From Methylocapsa sp. S129 (GTDB lineage: Bacteria > Pseudomonadota > Alphaproteobacteria > Rhizobiales > Beijerinckiaceae), in assembly GCF_009765995.1 (NCBI RefSeq), contig NZ_LMUI01000011.1, positions 242,285 through 306,284 of the forward strand: a stretch of DNA of 64,000 nt, written 5' to 3'. Below are positions 25,567-34,460 of the stretch, piece after piece; position 1 is the first letter of the stretch, and each line of letters starts with the position of its first letter. The notes below the pieces were generated by a model. That model saw only the letters and a list, made by a program, of their open reading frames with translations, was not told the origin of the DNA and did not search any database. The translations under genes were made by a program, and so were the position numbers.

Positions 25567-26511
25567 TCAAGTCTTCGGCAGGCGAGCCAATTCCTCTCGC
25601 ATGCGGCGATAGAGCTCCACAGGATCGGTGCAATGGCGCAGCCACAGACAATTGTCCTTCTGCCCCGTCTGCCTCAGCCAATCGACGACCGTCATGCCGG
25701 TCGTCAAGCGTCCCGCGCATTCGATGTCGACGGGGCATCGCTTCCCCTCGAAAAGATCCGGCCATAGCAAAGCGCCGACGGCGATCGCGTCATGGAGTGG
25801 GCGGGACGGCGTGCCATATTTCCGGTTTCCGTATTGCTCGAAGAAACGCATCATGCCGCCGCAGGCGCGGCCGACATCGCTGCCGAGCGCTTCAAGTTCC
25901 GCCGACCAGCCGACAGGCGCCGGCGCGCTATGCGTGCAATCGAGTGGCGTCGCGACGATGTCGACGCCCGAATTCAAAACGATGGCGGCGGCTTCGGGAT
26001 CGACAAGGATGTTATATTCCGCGGCGGGCGTCATATTGCCGCCCTCGAAATACCCGCCTCCCATGAAGACGATGCGCTTGATCCGGCCCGCGATCGCCGG
26101 GGCCCGGCAAAGCGCCAGGGCGAGATTGGTCTGAGGCGCCAGAGCGATCAGGCTGACGTCGCCGCTCGGCTCGCGCAGGAGCGTCTCCACCATCCAATCG
26201 ACCGCATGCTTGGCCTCAGCGCCCTTCTTCGCCGGCGCCCAATCCCAGCCGTCGATGCCGGTCGCGCCGTGGATTTCCGGAACTGGACGGGCCGGCCGCA
26301 GGATTGGCCTTTCCGCGCCGGCGAAAACCTTGACGTCGCCATGTCCGGCCAGTTCCAGGATGCGGCGCGCATTATCGGCCGTCTGCGTCACCGACACATT
26401 GCCGGCGACCGTCGTGACGCCGAGGACCTCGATTTCCGGCGAGGCCAGCGCCAGCAGCAGTGCAAAGGCGTCGTCCTGTCCAGGATCGGTGTCGATGATC
26501 ACGCGATGCAT
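25567..26511 (-). CDS. Nucleoside hydrolase (inosine-uridine preferring type)
   Basis: A 314-residue hydrolase that splits ribonucleosides into base and ribose. The calcium-binding motif 'IIDTDPGQDDAFALLLALA' is at residues 5-23, and the later motifs 'KRIVFMGGGYFEGGN', 'AAEYNILVDPEAA' and 'PLDCTHSAP' (usually THK) are in order. It is divergent from the oxygenase-importer operon, with a palindrome in between, so it may be co-regulated with that module and may act on the imported compound. Confidence 0.9.
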   Translation of the reverse strand: MHRVIIDTDPGQDDAFALLLALASPEIEVLGVTTVAGNVSVTQTADNARRILELAGHGDVKVFAGAERPILRPARPVPEIHGATGIDGWDWAPAKKGAEAKHAVDWMVETLLREPSGDVSLIALAPQTNLALALCRAPAIAGRIKRIVFMGGGYFEGGNMTPAAEYNILVDPEAAAIVLNSGVDIVATPLDCTHSAPAPVGWSAELEALGSDVGRACGGMMRFFEQYGNRKYGTPSRPLHDAIAVGALLWPDLFEGKRCPVDIECAGRLTTGMTVVDWLRQTGQKDNCLWLRHCTDPVELYRRMREELARLPKT

Positions 26512-26650
26512 AAAAAACTCTCAGGATGAAGGGCGAGGAGGCGATCCGCCCATGAATTGGGCTTTCAGCAGATGACCTGCTCAAAGGCGCAGGGAGGAAA
26601 AATGCCAGAAATCCGCGGAAGTCCAGTTTCTATCTTGGTTGGCACGAATC

Positions 26651-26660
26651 CTGTATACAG
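26651..26660. promoter_or_regulatory. Perfect palindrome with GTATAC core, candidate GntR operator
   Basis: CTGTATACAG lies between the divergent nucleoside hydrolase and oxygenase genes, 39 bp upstream of the chosen oxygenase start. Symmetric sites with a GTATAC core are common targets of FCD-type GntR regulators, and such a regulator is encoded at the end of this operon. Regulation of both flanking units is inferred. Confidence 0.5.
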
Positions 26661-26698
26661 AATCCCATAGCAGTTTTCATACCAATCGGGAGTTCATG

Positions 26699-27673
26699 AT
26701 GCGAGGCGAGTTTTCAGAAATCCCCGTGATCGACGTCTCTTCTCTCGCGGCGGACGGCAGCCAGGAAGCGCGCGCTAAAACCGTCGCGGCGCTGCGCAAC
26801 GCGCTCGAGCGCTCTGGGTTCGCCTATCTCAGCGGACACGGAATAGCCCAGGACATGATCGATCGGTTGCGCGGCCTGTCCCAGGCGTTTCATGCGCTCC
26901 CGATGGAAGCCAAGCAGCGCATCGTGATGAACGAATATCACCGCGGCTACATGCCATTCTCGTCTTCCACCATCGTGACGTCGACCGTGGCGAAGGTGAC
27001 GCGCCCCAATCAGAGCGAGTCGCTGATGATCATGCAGGAAGTGTCCCCGGATGACCCTGCCTATGGCGAGCCTCTGCGAGGGCCGAATCAATGGCCCGAA
27101 GAATTGCCCGAATTCCGCGGGGTCGCGCTGGACTATATGGAGAAGATGACCGGGCTCGGCATGAGGATGGCGGGCGGCCTTGCCGAGGCGCTCAATCTCC
27201 CCCGCGACTGGTTTTTGCCTTTCTTCCAGAAGCCAACGCTGTTTCTCCGCCTGCTCCACTATCCGCGCCAGCCCGACGAAGCGGGCCTGTTCGGTTCGGC
27301 GCCGCATACCGATTACGGATTCATCACGATCCTCGGCCAGGACGAAGTTGGCGGCCTCGAAGTCCGCAATCGTCATAACGAATGGATCGCCGCGCCGCCC
27401 CTTGCGGGCACATTCGTGATGAATGTCGGCGACATCCTGCAGCGTTGGTCGAACGGGCTTTTCGCATCGACGCCGCATCGCGTGCGCAACCTCAAGCCGG
27501 TCGCCCGCTATTCCATGCCGTTCTTCTTCGACCCTTCCATGGACGCCACGGTGGCTTGCCCGCCACAGATCCTCGAGGGCGGTCAAGAGCCGAGCCACGC
27601 CCCAGTCGTTTACGGCGACTACCTCCTGGAGCGGCTCAACAAGAACTACGATTACCGCAAGAAAGCGTCCTGA
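26699..27673 (+). CDS. 2-oxoglutarate/Fe(II) oxygenase, isopenicillin N synthase family
   Basis: A 324-residue non-haem iron oxygenase. The N-terminal DIOX_N part starts 'EIPVIDVSSL'; the C-terminal jelly-roll holds the iron triad: His and Asp in 'APHTDYGFITILGQDE' (about residue 204) and the distal His in 'STPHRVRNL' (about 262), followed by 'RYSMPFFFDPS', whose Arg-x-Ser binds 2-oxoglutarate. Two adjacent ATGs follow GGGAG; the second gives better spacing. It heads an operon with a polyamine-type ABC importer and a GntR regulator, so it probably hydroxylates or demethylates the imported compound. Confidence 0.87.
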   Translation: MRGEFSEIPVIDVSSLAADGSQEARAKTVAALRNALERSGFAYLSGHGIAQDMIDRLRGLSQAFHALPMEAKQRIVMNEYHRGYMPFSSSTIVTSTVAKVTRPNQSESLMIMQEVSPDDPAYGEPLRGPNQWPEELPEFRGVALDYMEKMTGLGMRMAGGLAEALNLPRDWFLPFFQKPTLFLRLLHYPRQPDEAGLFGSAPHTDYGFITILGQDEVGGLEVRNRHNEWIAAPPLAGTFVMNVGDILQRWSNGLFASTPHRVRNLKPVARYSMPFFFDPSMDATVACPPQILEGGQEPSHAPVVYGDYLLERLNKNYDYRKKAS

Positions 27674-27736
27674 ACTCTCAACTAGCAATGCGCATACGAA
27701 GGCCTGTCAAACCCTCCAGAAAATGGGGATCGAGCG

Positions 27737-28780
27737 ATGATCGAAGCGAACAGACGCGAACTCCTATTGGCGCTCGCCGGCCTCGCCGGCGTTGGAATTC
27801 TCAAGTTTCCGACGATCGCAATGGCCGCCGAAGAGCTTGTGGTGACAACCTATGGCGGCAGTTGGGAGCAATTCTGGCGCGCGTCGCTGCTTCCCGCTTT
27901 CACGAAAAAGACCGGCGATGCGCCAAAGCTTGACGTCGCGCTCGGCCGCGTCATCACCACGAACATGCGCGCGGCCGGCGTCGGACATTCGCCTTACGGC
28001 GTCGTGATGACCAACGAAATCTACGCCACGGTGCTGCGCTCCGAAGGGCATTTCGAGAAACTCAATCTCGATAAAATCCCCAGTTACGCCGACCTTTATC
28101 CCGTCGCGACCGGGACCGACGGCTGGGCGGCGGTCGGACTGATTTCTCCCATCGGAATCGGCTATCGAACCGATATGGTCGCTACATCGCCAAAATCCTG
28201 GAAGGATTTCTGGAACAACCCGGAATTCAAAGGCAAAACCGGCCTCTACAGCATCCAGAACTCGGCGGGCAAAATGATGCTCATGCTCGCTTCGCTGATG
28301 TATGGCGGAGACATTCACAACATCGATGTCGGCTTCCGGAAGCTCGCGGAACTCGGCAAAGTGATGCAAACCGATTTCAACATGTCGACGATGATGTCGA
28401 CCGGCGAGGTCGTCATTGCGCCATTCGACTTTGGCGAGATCGCGCGCCTGAGAAACCAGGGACTCCCCGTCGACTGCGTTATCCCCGAAGAAGGTCTGTT
28501 GATGTGGGATCAGACCTTCAACATCGCCAAAGGCCTGGCCACGTCCGATCTTGCCAATTCCTACATCGATTTCATCCTGAGTCCGCAAGGCCAGGACCTG
28601 CTGATGCGCACCTTCTTCGTGTCGCCGGTCAATCGAAAGGTCGAGATACCGGCCGATCTGAGACGCGACGTTCCCGTTTCAGGCAATGACATGGAGCGCT
28701 TCATCAAATGGGACTGGGAGTTCATGAACAAGAACGCGGAGACGATCGCCCGCCGTTGGAACGACACATTTGGCGCTTGA
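27737..28780 (+). CDS. ABC transporter substrate-binding protein (spermidine/putrescine-like)
   Basis: A 347-residue periplasmic binding protein of the type that feeds PotABC-like importers. The N-terminus 'NRRELLLALAGLAGVG' carries a twin arginine before a hydrophobic stretch and ends near 'AMAAEE', which suggests export by Tat or Sec. The mature part starts 'LVVTTYGGSWEQFWRASLLP', typical of this group. Operon position: 63 bp after the oxygenase and 63 bp before the ATPase. Its ligand is unknown; family members bind polyamines, opines or other small cations. Confidence 0.87.
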   Translation: MIEANRRELLLALAGLAGVGILKFPTIAMAAEELVVTTYGGSWEQFWRASLLPAFTKKTGDAPKLDVALGRVITTNMRAAGVGHSPYGVVMTNEIYATVLRSEGHFEKLNLDKIPSYADLYPVATGTDGWAAVGLISPIGIGYRTDMVATSPKSWKDFWNNPEFKGKTGLYSIQNSAGKMMLMLASLMYGGDIHNIDVGFRKLAELGKVMQTDFNMSTMMSTGEVVIAPFDFGEIARLRNQGLPVDCVIPEEGLLMWDQTFNIAKGLATSDLANSYIDFILSPQGQDLLMRTFFVSPVNRKVEIPADLRRDVPVSGNDMERFIKWDWEFMNKNAETIARRWNDTFGA

Positions 28781-28843
28781 CGCCGCGCGCTGGCCAGTCG
28801 CCAACCATGCGCCTGGAGAGAGCCGATTTAGCCAGGGCCGCTC

Positions 28844-29905
28844 ATGACTGAAGTCTCCATTCTTTCGCTCGTCAAACGTTATGGCGACCATGCGGCGATC
28901 GACGCAATCACTCTGAAGGTGAAGCAAGGCGAATTCGTCTCGCTCCTCGGCCCCAGCGGCTGCGGAAAAACCACGACGCTGAAATGTCTTGCCGGTTTCG
29001 AAGAGGCGGATGACGGACGGATATTGTTCGACGGCGTCGACGTTTCGCGCCTGCCGCCCGAACAGCGTGACATCGGCATGGTGTTTCAGAACTATGCGCT
29101 GTTCCCACATATGAACGTCGCGCAAAATCTCGCCTTCGGGCTGGAGATGCGGAAAGTGTCGCGGCCCGAGATCAAGCGACGGGTCGATGCCGCGCTCGAA
29201 CTTGTGCAGCTTTCCGGGCTCGGCAAGCGCTATCCGCGCGAATTGTCCGGCGGACAGCAGCAACGCGTCGCTTTGGCGCGCGCGCTGGTCATCGAGCCGA
29301 AGATTCTGCTTCTCGACGAACCGCTCGCCAATCTCGACGCGAAATTGCGCGACGAGATGCGCACCTTCATCCGGGAGCTCCAGCAGCGCGTCGGCATTAC
29401 GACCATCTATGTCACCCACGATCAGGCCGAAGCGATGACCATGTCGGACAAGGTCGTCGTCATGTTCGCCGGGCGCATTGCTCAGGCCGATGATCCCGAG
29501 ACAATTTATGATCGCCCCGTCAACCGGGCGGTGGCGGCCTTTGTCGGGCAGGCCAACATCCTGTCCTGCACGGCGCCTGACCCCGCCGGCGGCGCAACCG
29601 GCCTCAGGACCGCCGGCGGCGCCATCCCCATCCCGAATGCGCTCTCCGATAAGAACTTCACAACCATCGACATTATGGCCCGTCCCGAGGCCATCCGCAT
29701 CGTCGCCGCCGATGATTCGCGAGCCCACCTCACTGGCCGGGTGGTCGGCCGCTATTTTCACGGCGCCTTTGTCGACTATCGCATCGCGCTCGCCGAAAAC
29801 ATCCTGACCGTGCAGGTCCCGCCGCCTGCCCGCTTCGGCGAAGGCGAGACCGTAGGTCTTGTCCTCGACCCCGCGCGACTCTGGCCGTTGCGGGACGCGG
29901 GATGA
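28844..29905 (+). CDS. ABC transporter ATP-binding protein (PotA-like)
   Basis: A 353-residue importer ATPase. Walker A 'LGPSGCGKTTTLKCLAGFEE' is near residue 35-54, the Q-loop in 'MVFQNYALFPHM', signature 'LSGGQQQRVALARALV' and Walker B 'ILLLDEPLANLDA', followed by 'IYVTHDQAEAM'. A TOBE domain fills the last 110 residues. It energises the PotB/PotC-like permeases, the first of which overlaps its stop codon. Confidence 0.92.
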   Translation: MTEVSILSLVKRYGDHAAIDAITLKVKQGEFVSLLGPSGCGKTTTLKCLAGFEEADDGRILFDGVDVSRLPPEQRDIGMVFQNYALFPHMNVAQNLAFGLEMRKVSRPEIKRRVDAALELVQLSGLGKRYPRELSGGQQQRVALARALVIEPKILLLDEPLANLDAKLRDEMRTFIRELQQRVGITTIYVTHDQAEAMTMSDKVVVMFAGRIAQADDPETIYDRPVNRAVAAFVGQANILSCTAPDPAGGATGLRTAGGAIPIPNALSDKNFTTIDIMARPEAIRIVAADDSRAHLTGRVVGRYFHGAFVDYRIALAENILTVQVPPPARFGEGETVGLVLDPARLWPLRDAG

Positions 29906-30744
29906 ACCGTTCGCTTCGTCCCCTTTTCCTGATCGCTCCGGCGGCGATGCTGATCGGGGTTTTCCTGATTCTTCCTTATCTCAACATCATCGTGATGAGC
30001 TTTCGCGCGCCCGCTCAATCGACGCCTTACGGCCTCGGTTTCTCGACCGAGAGCTATGCGAGATTCTTTTCGGACAGCTATTATATTCGCGCCCTCGCCC
30101 AAACGCTGTGGCTCGGCCTGGCGACCACCGCGATTTGTCTTGTTCTGGGTTTTCCGGTCGCGCTGCAAATCGCCCGTTCGACCGCACGGTGGCGCGGCAT
30201 TCTCTATGGCCTCACGCTTTCGCCGCTGCTGGTCGGCATCGTGGTTCGCAGCTTCGGCTGGACCATCCTGCTCGGCAACAACGGCGTCATCAATCGCGGC
30301 TTGCGCGAGCTTGGATTGATCGGCGCGCCCCTGCCGCTGATGTATAATTCCTTCGGCATTGTCGTGGCGCTCGCCCATGTCTTTCTGCCATTCATGATCC
30401 TACCGATCCTGAGCGCGTTGCAACTTGTCGATCCCGCGCTGGAAAATGCGGCGCGCTCGCTTGGCGCTTCGCGCATGACCGTCTTTCGACGCATCGTGCT
30501 TCCGCTCGCGCTGCCCGGCGTCCAGTCCGGCGTGATTCTCGTTTTCGTGCTCGCGGTCAGCGCCTATGTGACGCCGATGCTGGTCGGCGGCATGCGCGTC
30601 AAGACGATGGCGATGATCGTCGTTGATACGTTGCTCGACCAATTCCAGTGGCCGCTGGGGTCGGCGCTGGCGCTGATGTTGTCTTTGGCGACCGCGGCCG
30701 CTGTGCTGGTGTTCGTCAGCCTGACCCGGGTGCGCTGGCGATGA
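29902..30744 (+). CDS. ABC transporter permease (PotB-like)
   Basis: A 280-residue inner-membrane permease with six helices. The EAA loop 'ENAARSLGASRMTVFRRIVL' is at about residues 183-202 and contacts the ATPase. The ATG overlaps the preceding stop (ATGA), and the next permease gene overlaps this stop in the same way, so the three are translationally coupled. Confidence 0.92.
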   Translation: MNRSLRPLFLIAPAAMLIGVFLILPYLNIIVMSFRAPAQSTPYGLGFSTESYARFFSDSYYIRALAQTLWLGLATTAICLVLGFPVALQIARSTARWRGILYGLTLSPLLVGIVVRSFGWTILLGNNGVINRGLRELGLIGAPLPLMYNSFGIVVALAHVFLPFMILPILSALQLVDPALENAARSLGASRMTVFRRIVLPLALPGVQSGVILVFVLAVSAYVTPMLVGGMRVKTMAMIVVDTLLDQFQWPLGSALALMLSLATAAAVLVFVSLTRVRWR

Positions 30745-31535
30745 GAACGCGCGCCTCCTCCCTGATGCTCGGCGCTTTCTGCGCGCTCGTCTATCTCTAT
30801 CTGCTCGCGCCGATCGTCGTCGTCGTGGGCGCCTCGCTCAACGCAGGGGCATTCCTCACCTTCCCGCCGCAAGGCCTCTCTCTTCGATGGTTCATCACCT
30901 TCCTGAATAACGCGGTCTTCATCGAAGCGATCTCCACCTCCCTTCGGCTGGCGTGCGCCGCCACCGCGATTTCCGCCGTCATCGGCACGGCCGCGGCGCT
31001 CTATTACGTGCGCTACGCCAAGGCCGCCAAGGAAGCGCTGCGCATCGGCATTCTGCTGCCGCTTGTCCTGCCCGAAATCCTGACGGCGATGGCGCTTCTC
31101 TTCTTTTTCTACCAGGTCGGCGTCGGCACGAAATATTGGGTGGCGATGCTTGTCGGCCATGTGCTGATTACGCTGCCGTTCGTCTTCCTGAATGTCGTGA
31201 CGTCTCTGCATGGCTTCGATCCGAACTGGGAACTCGCCTCGCGCAGCCTTGGCGCCGATCGATGGACCGTCTTCAGGCGCATCACGCTTCCCCTGATGAA
31301 GCCCGGCCTGATCACCGGCTGCCTGTTCGCCTTCATCATCTCCTTTGACGCCTTCGGCGTCTCATTCCTTCTGAAGGACGTCGGCGCCGCCACCCTGCCG
31401 TTGCAACTCTTCGACTACCTGCGTTTCAACTTCACGCCGGAAGCTGCCGCGGTCTCAACCGTCAGTATCGGTCTGACATTGATCGTAATCCTGCTCGGCG
31501 AAAAGCTGGTAGGCTTGAAAACACAACGATTCTGA
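30741..31535 (+). CDS. ABC transporter permease (PotC-like)
   Basis: A 264-residue second permease, six helices, with the EAA loop 'ELASRSLGADRWTVFRRITL'. The ATG at 30741 overlaps the stop of the previous permease; the frame upstream of it is antihomologous sequence inside that gene. It pairs with the PotB-like protein to form the heterodimeric channel of the importer. Confidence 0.92.
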   Translation: MRTRASSLMLGAFCALVYLYLLAPIVVVVGASLNAGAFLTFPPQGLSLRWFITFLNNAVFIEAISTSLRLACAATAISAVIGTAAALYYVRYAKAAKEALRIGILLPLVLPEILTAMALLFFFYQVGVGTKYWVAMLVGHVLITLPFVFLNVVTSLHGFDPNWELASRSLGADRWTVFRRITLPLMKPGLITGCLFAFIISFDAFGVSFLLKDVGAATLPLQLFDYLRFNFTPEAAAVSTVSIGLTLIVILLGEKLVGLKTQRF

Positions 31536-31547
31536 ACGGACATTCGC

Positions 31548-32243
31548 TTGGCGATCGCGGATTTTACTTCGAGAGACAGCTTCGTCGCCCAGGTGCGAAA
31601 GCCGCTTGCCATCGAATTGGCGCCCTTCCTGGAGCGCGAAATTGTCACGCGCCGGTTGGAGCCGGGAGAAAAACTGGTCGAGCTTGATCTTTGCGCGCGG
31701 TTTGGCGTCAGTCGCTCGCCGATGCGCGAGGCTTTGCGGCTATTGGAAGCAAGCCTGCTCGTGACGCGCAAACCAGGCTATGGCGTGCGCGTCGCCCCGA
31801 TGACCCTGGAGAATTTAGATCATGTCTATGCGTGCCGGGCGCCGCTCGAGGCGCTCGCCGCCTCCAGCGTCGCCCGGGCGCCTTGGCGGGAAGAGGCGGC
31901 GCGCGCGCTGGACCTATGCCTGAAGAAAATGCAGGACGCCGCCGATGCCGGCCAAGTCGAAGACTGCTTCTTCGCCAATGTGGCGCTGACGGACGTGCTG
32001 CACGATCAGAGCCGCAACCCCGTGCTCGCGGGACTCCTCGCGCAAGTCAACAAAGCCGCTCTTCGTTATCGCCATTGGGCGTTCTGCCAAGAGCCGTCGA
32101 TGATCGCGCTCTCGATCGGCGCCAATATCGATATGGTCGAGGCGATCCGGACAGGCGATCCGCGACGAGCGGAAAAGGTTACGAGCGAGCTGGTTCTGGA
32201 AGCCTGGAAGCTGGTGCGGCGAACATTCGGCGATAGGGGCTGA
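31548..32243 (+). CDS. GntR-family regulator with FCD ligand domain
   Basis: A 231-residue regulator. The winged helix-turn-helix is at about residues 22-85 ('RRLEPGEKLVELDLCARFGV', 'SRSPMREALRLLEASLLV'), followed by an all-helical FCD domain (about 95-220) that binds a carboxylate ligand through metal-bound histidines. The start is a TTG 12 bp after the permease stop; no better ATG exists before the domain. As the last gene of the importer operon it likely represses the operon through the palindrome upstream of the oxygenase gene. Confidence 0.85.
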   Translation: MAIADFTSRDSFVAQVRKPLAIELAPFLEREIVTRRLEPGEKLVELDLCARFGVSRSPMREALRLLEASLLVTRKPGYGVRVAPMTLENLDHVYACRAPLEALAASSVARAPWREEAARALDLCLKKMQDAADAGQVEDCFFANVALTDVLHDQSRNPVLAGLLAQVNKAALRYRHWAFCQEPSMIALSIGANIDMVEAIRTGDPRRAEKVTSELVLEAWKLVRRTFGDRG

Positions 32244-32307
32244 GCGCGGCGCCGCGCTCACCGGAAGTCCGCGATCCATAGCGAGCCGCCCCAGGCTGAC
32301 TGCCGTT

Positions 32308-33705
32308 TCAGAACGCGGGGCGCCGTTCGCGCCAACCGCCCGCATTCTCGATCGCCTGCGCGACATCGATCAGCCGTTGCTCGTCATGATAGGCGCCAAC
32401 CAGTTGCAGTCCCACCGGCAGGCCGCCCGCCGTGAAGCCGCAAGGTACAGATAGCGCCGGATTGCCGGTCAGGTTGAATGGGTAGAGGTAGCCCGCCCAT
32501 TCCGCATACATCTGGCTCTCGATCGAGCCGCCGGCGTCGAGACCAACCGGCGGCGCATTCATCGTCGGCGTGGCGATGACGTCATAGCGCTCGAACAGGC
32601 GCTGCACGGCCCGAAACAGCACGCTGCGGCGATCGCTCGCGCGTTGCCATTCCGCGGCCGAATAGCTCAACCCGCGCGCGATGCTTTGGCGCAACGACGC
32701 GGTGATCTTCTCGCCCCATCGCGCCGCGACCGATTCCAACCGCGCCGCATGCGCGGTCGTGGCGATCACGACATAAGTGTCGAACACATTGTGAAAGATC
32801 GGCGTCGACACCGCCTCCACATGAGCGCCTTCGCTGGCAAGCCTCTCAATCGTGCGTTTCGTCAACGCGTCGACTTCCGCTTCAGGACGGACATTGCCAA
32901 AATTCTCGATCCAGGCGATGCGCAGGCCGCGCACAGGCTCCTTTTTCGGCGCCGGCATGAACGGCTCGACGGCATAGGAATAGGGGTCGTCGATCTGAGG
33001 ACCGGACATCACCGAGAGCAGTAGCGGCAGATCTTCAACCACCCGCGTCATCGGCCCGACGGCGGCGTAATTGACGAAACTGTCAGGGAATTGCTCGAAT
33101 GGGATGCGGCCGAGCGTCGCTTTCAGTCCCGCAACGCCCGTGCAAGCCGCCGGGCAGCGTATCGAGCCGCCGCCATCCGTGCCGATCGCGAGCGGAGCGA
33201 CCCCTGCCGCCAGCGCCGCGCTGGCGCCACCGCTGGAGCCGCCCGGCGTCCGCTGGAGATCATAGGGGTTGCGCGTGACGCCATAGACCGGGCTGTCGGT
33301 GAGCACTTTATGGGCGAATTCCGGCAGCGTCGTCGCGCCGATCACAATTGCGCCGGCCGCTTTCACGCGCGCTGTCACGGTGGCGTCCTGTGCGGGTACG
33401 AAATCGAGCGAAGACAACGAGCCGTTCCGCATCGGCTTGCCGCCGATCGCGACATTGTCCTTGATTGTGATCGGGACGCCATGCAGCGGCCCGAGCGGAT
33501 CGCCGCGCATCGCCGCCGCCTCGGCGGCGCGGGCGAGATCGAGCGCCTCGTCGGCCCATAGCGCAGCAAAGACATTGAGGACCGGCTGTAAGCGCTCGGC
33601 GCGCGCCAGCGCTGCGTTCATGATCTCGACCGGCGAGACCTCGCGGCGCGCGATCATCCCAGCGAGTCGCGTCGCTGAGATGAAGCAAAGTTCGTCGTCG
33701 ACCAT
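32308..33705 (-). CDS. Amidase (amidase-signature family)
   Basis: A 465-residue amidase-signature hydrolase. The Ser-cis-Ser-Lys triad is visible: Lys82 in 'GVPITIKDNVAI', the bridging serine in 'TPGGSSGGASAAL' (about residue 157-158) and nucleophile Ser181 in 'TDGGGSIRCPA'. All are intact, so the enzyme should hydrolyse an amide. It is convergent with the GntR gene and forms a pair with the cupin gene just upstream of it (15 bp apart). Amidases next to importers of this type usually deamidate or ring-open the imported compound; that use is inferred. Confidence 0.9.
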   Translation of the reverse strand: MVDDELCFISATRLAGMIARREVSPVEIMNAALARAERLQPVLNVFAALWADEALDLARAAEAAAMRGDPLGPLHGVPITIKDNVAIGGKPMRNGSLSSLDFVPAQDATVTARVKAAGAIVIGATTLPEFAHKVLTDSPVYGVTRNPYDLQRTPGGSSGGASAALAAGVAPLAIGTDGGGSIRCPAACTGVAGLKATLGRIPFEQFPDSFVNYAAVGPMTRVVEDLPLLLSVMSGPQIDDPYSYAVEPFMPAPKKEPVRGLRIAWIENFGNVRPEAEVDALTKRTIERLASEGAHVEAVSTPIFHNVFDTYVVIATTAHAARLESVAARWGEKITASLRQSIARGLSYSAAEWQRASDRRSVLFRAVQRLFERYDVIATPTMNAPPVGLDAGGSIESQMYAEWAGYLYPFNLTGNPALSVPCGFTAGGLPVGLQLVGAYHDEQRLIDVAQAIENAGGWRERRPAF

Positions 33706-33720
33706 CGCCAGTTCCCTCGT

Positions 33721-34269
33721 TCAGGCGTTAGGGGCGTCTCCGACAATCTTGCCGCGATCGTCGAGATCGAAGCCCTTCTCACGCACCGCGTTCATCACAT
33801 CGTCCACCCAGGCGACGCGGCCGGGATCCGTGCCGCCGAGAACGACGAGCAGATGGCCCGTGCCGGGTCCGACGTTGCGAAAGCCCCGATTGACGCCCGG
33901 CGGCACTGAAACCACGTCCCATGGGTTCAGAACCAGTTCGTTCTCGCCTTCGTCTCCCCAGAGAATCGCCCAGCTTCCCTGCAACGGCATGAAGACTTCC
34001 ACCGTCGTGTGGTCATGCAGGCCGGTGCCCTTCTGCGGCTCGGCTTTGACGATCGACATATGGAATCCTTCGACATCGCGAATGGGGATTTCCATTGTTG
34101 GGTCTTCCGTAACTCCGCCGCCGATGATGTTGAATATCTCGCGATGGAACTGCGGCAGCACCGCGTCGACGAGCGGGCGCGAACTGGGCGTGAGCTTGTC
34201 GAAGAACGCCGTGCGCTTGAGCATCGCTTCGCGAGTTATGGCTGTGCGGGTCACGGCGCTTCCTTTCAT
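33721..34269 (-). CDS. Cupin-domain protein
   Basis: A 182-residue protein with one cupin barrel. Metal-binding positions look like 'GTGLHDHTTVEVFMPLQG' (His, His, Glu) and a later 'VSVPPGVNRGFRNVGPGTGH'. It may be a metal-dependent small-molecule enzyme or a sensor. It is co-directional with the amidase 15 bp downstream and divergent from the TetR gene, with a perfect 16-bp palindrome between, so TetR very probably controls the cupin-amidase pair. The exact reaction is unknown. Confidence 0.75.
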   Translation of the reverse strand: MKGSAVTRTAITREAMLKRTAFFDKLTPSSRPLVDAVLPQFHREIFNIIGGGVTEDPTMEIPIRDVEGFHMSIVKAEPQKGTGLHDHTTVEVFMPLQGSWAILWGDEGENELVLNPWDVVSVPPGVNRGFRNVGPGTGHLLVVLGGTDPGRVAWVDDVMNAVREKGFDLDDRGKIVGDAPNA

Positions 34270-34343
34270 TTCCCGGCACCGTCGCGCCGGTCAGGGCGAT
34301 GCGCCAAAAGACGATGCGATCAAGGCGCAAATTCGCGCGCCTG

Positions 34344-34359
34344 TCAACCGATCGGTTGA
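34344..34359. promoter_or_regulatory. Perfect 16-bp palindrome, candidate TetR operator
   Basis: TCAACCGATCGGTTGA is fully symmetric and lies 75 bp upstream of the cupin gene and about 100 bp upstream of the divergent TetR gene. An ACCGATCGGT-like core is a common TetR-family target. It is the strongest operator candidate in the window. Confidence 0.65.
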
Positions 34360-34460
34360 TTGATTGAAGCGCCCGGATATGCGCCGGCGGCTGTCGTCGA
34401 TGCGGAAGATATTTCGAACGGCGCATAGGCACTGCTTTTCCGGCAGGCTCGCGATCGTCT

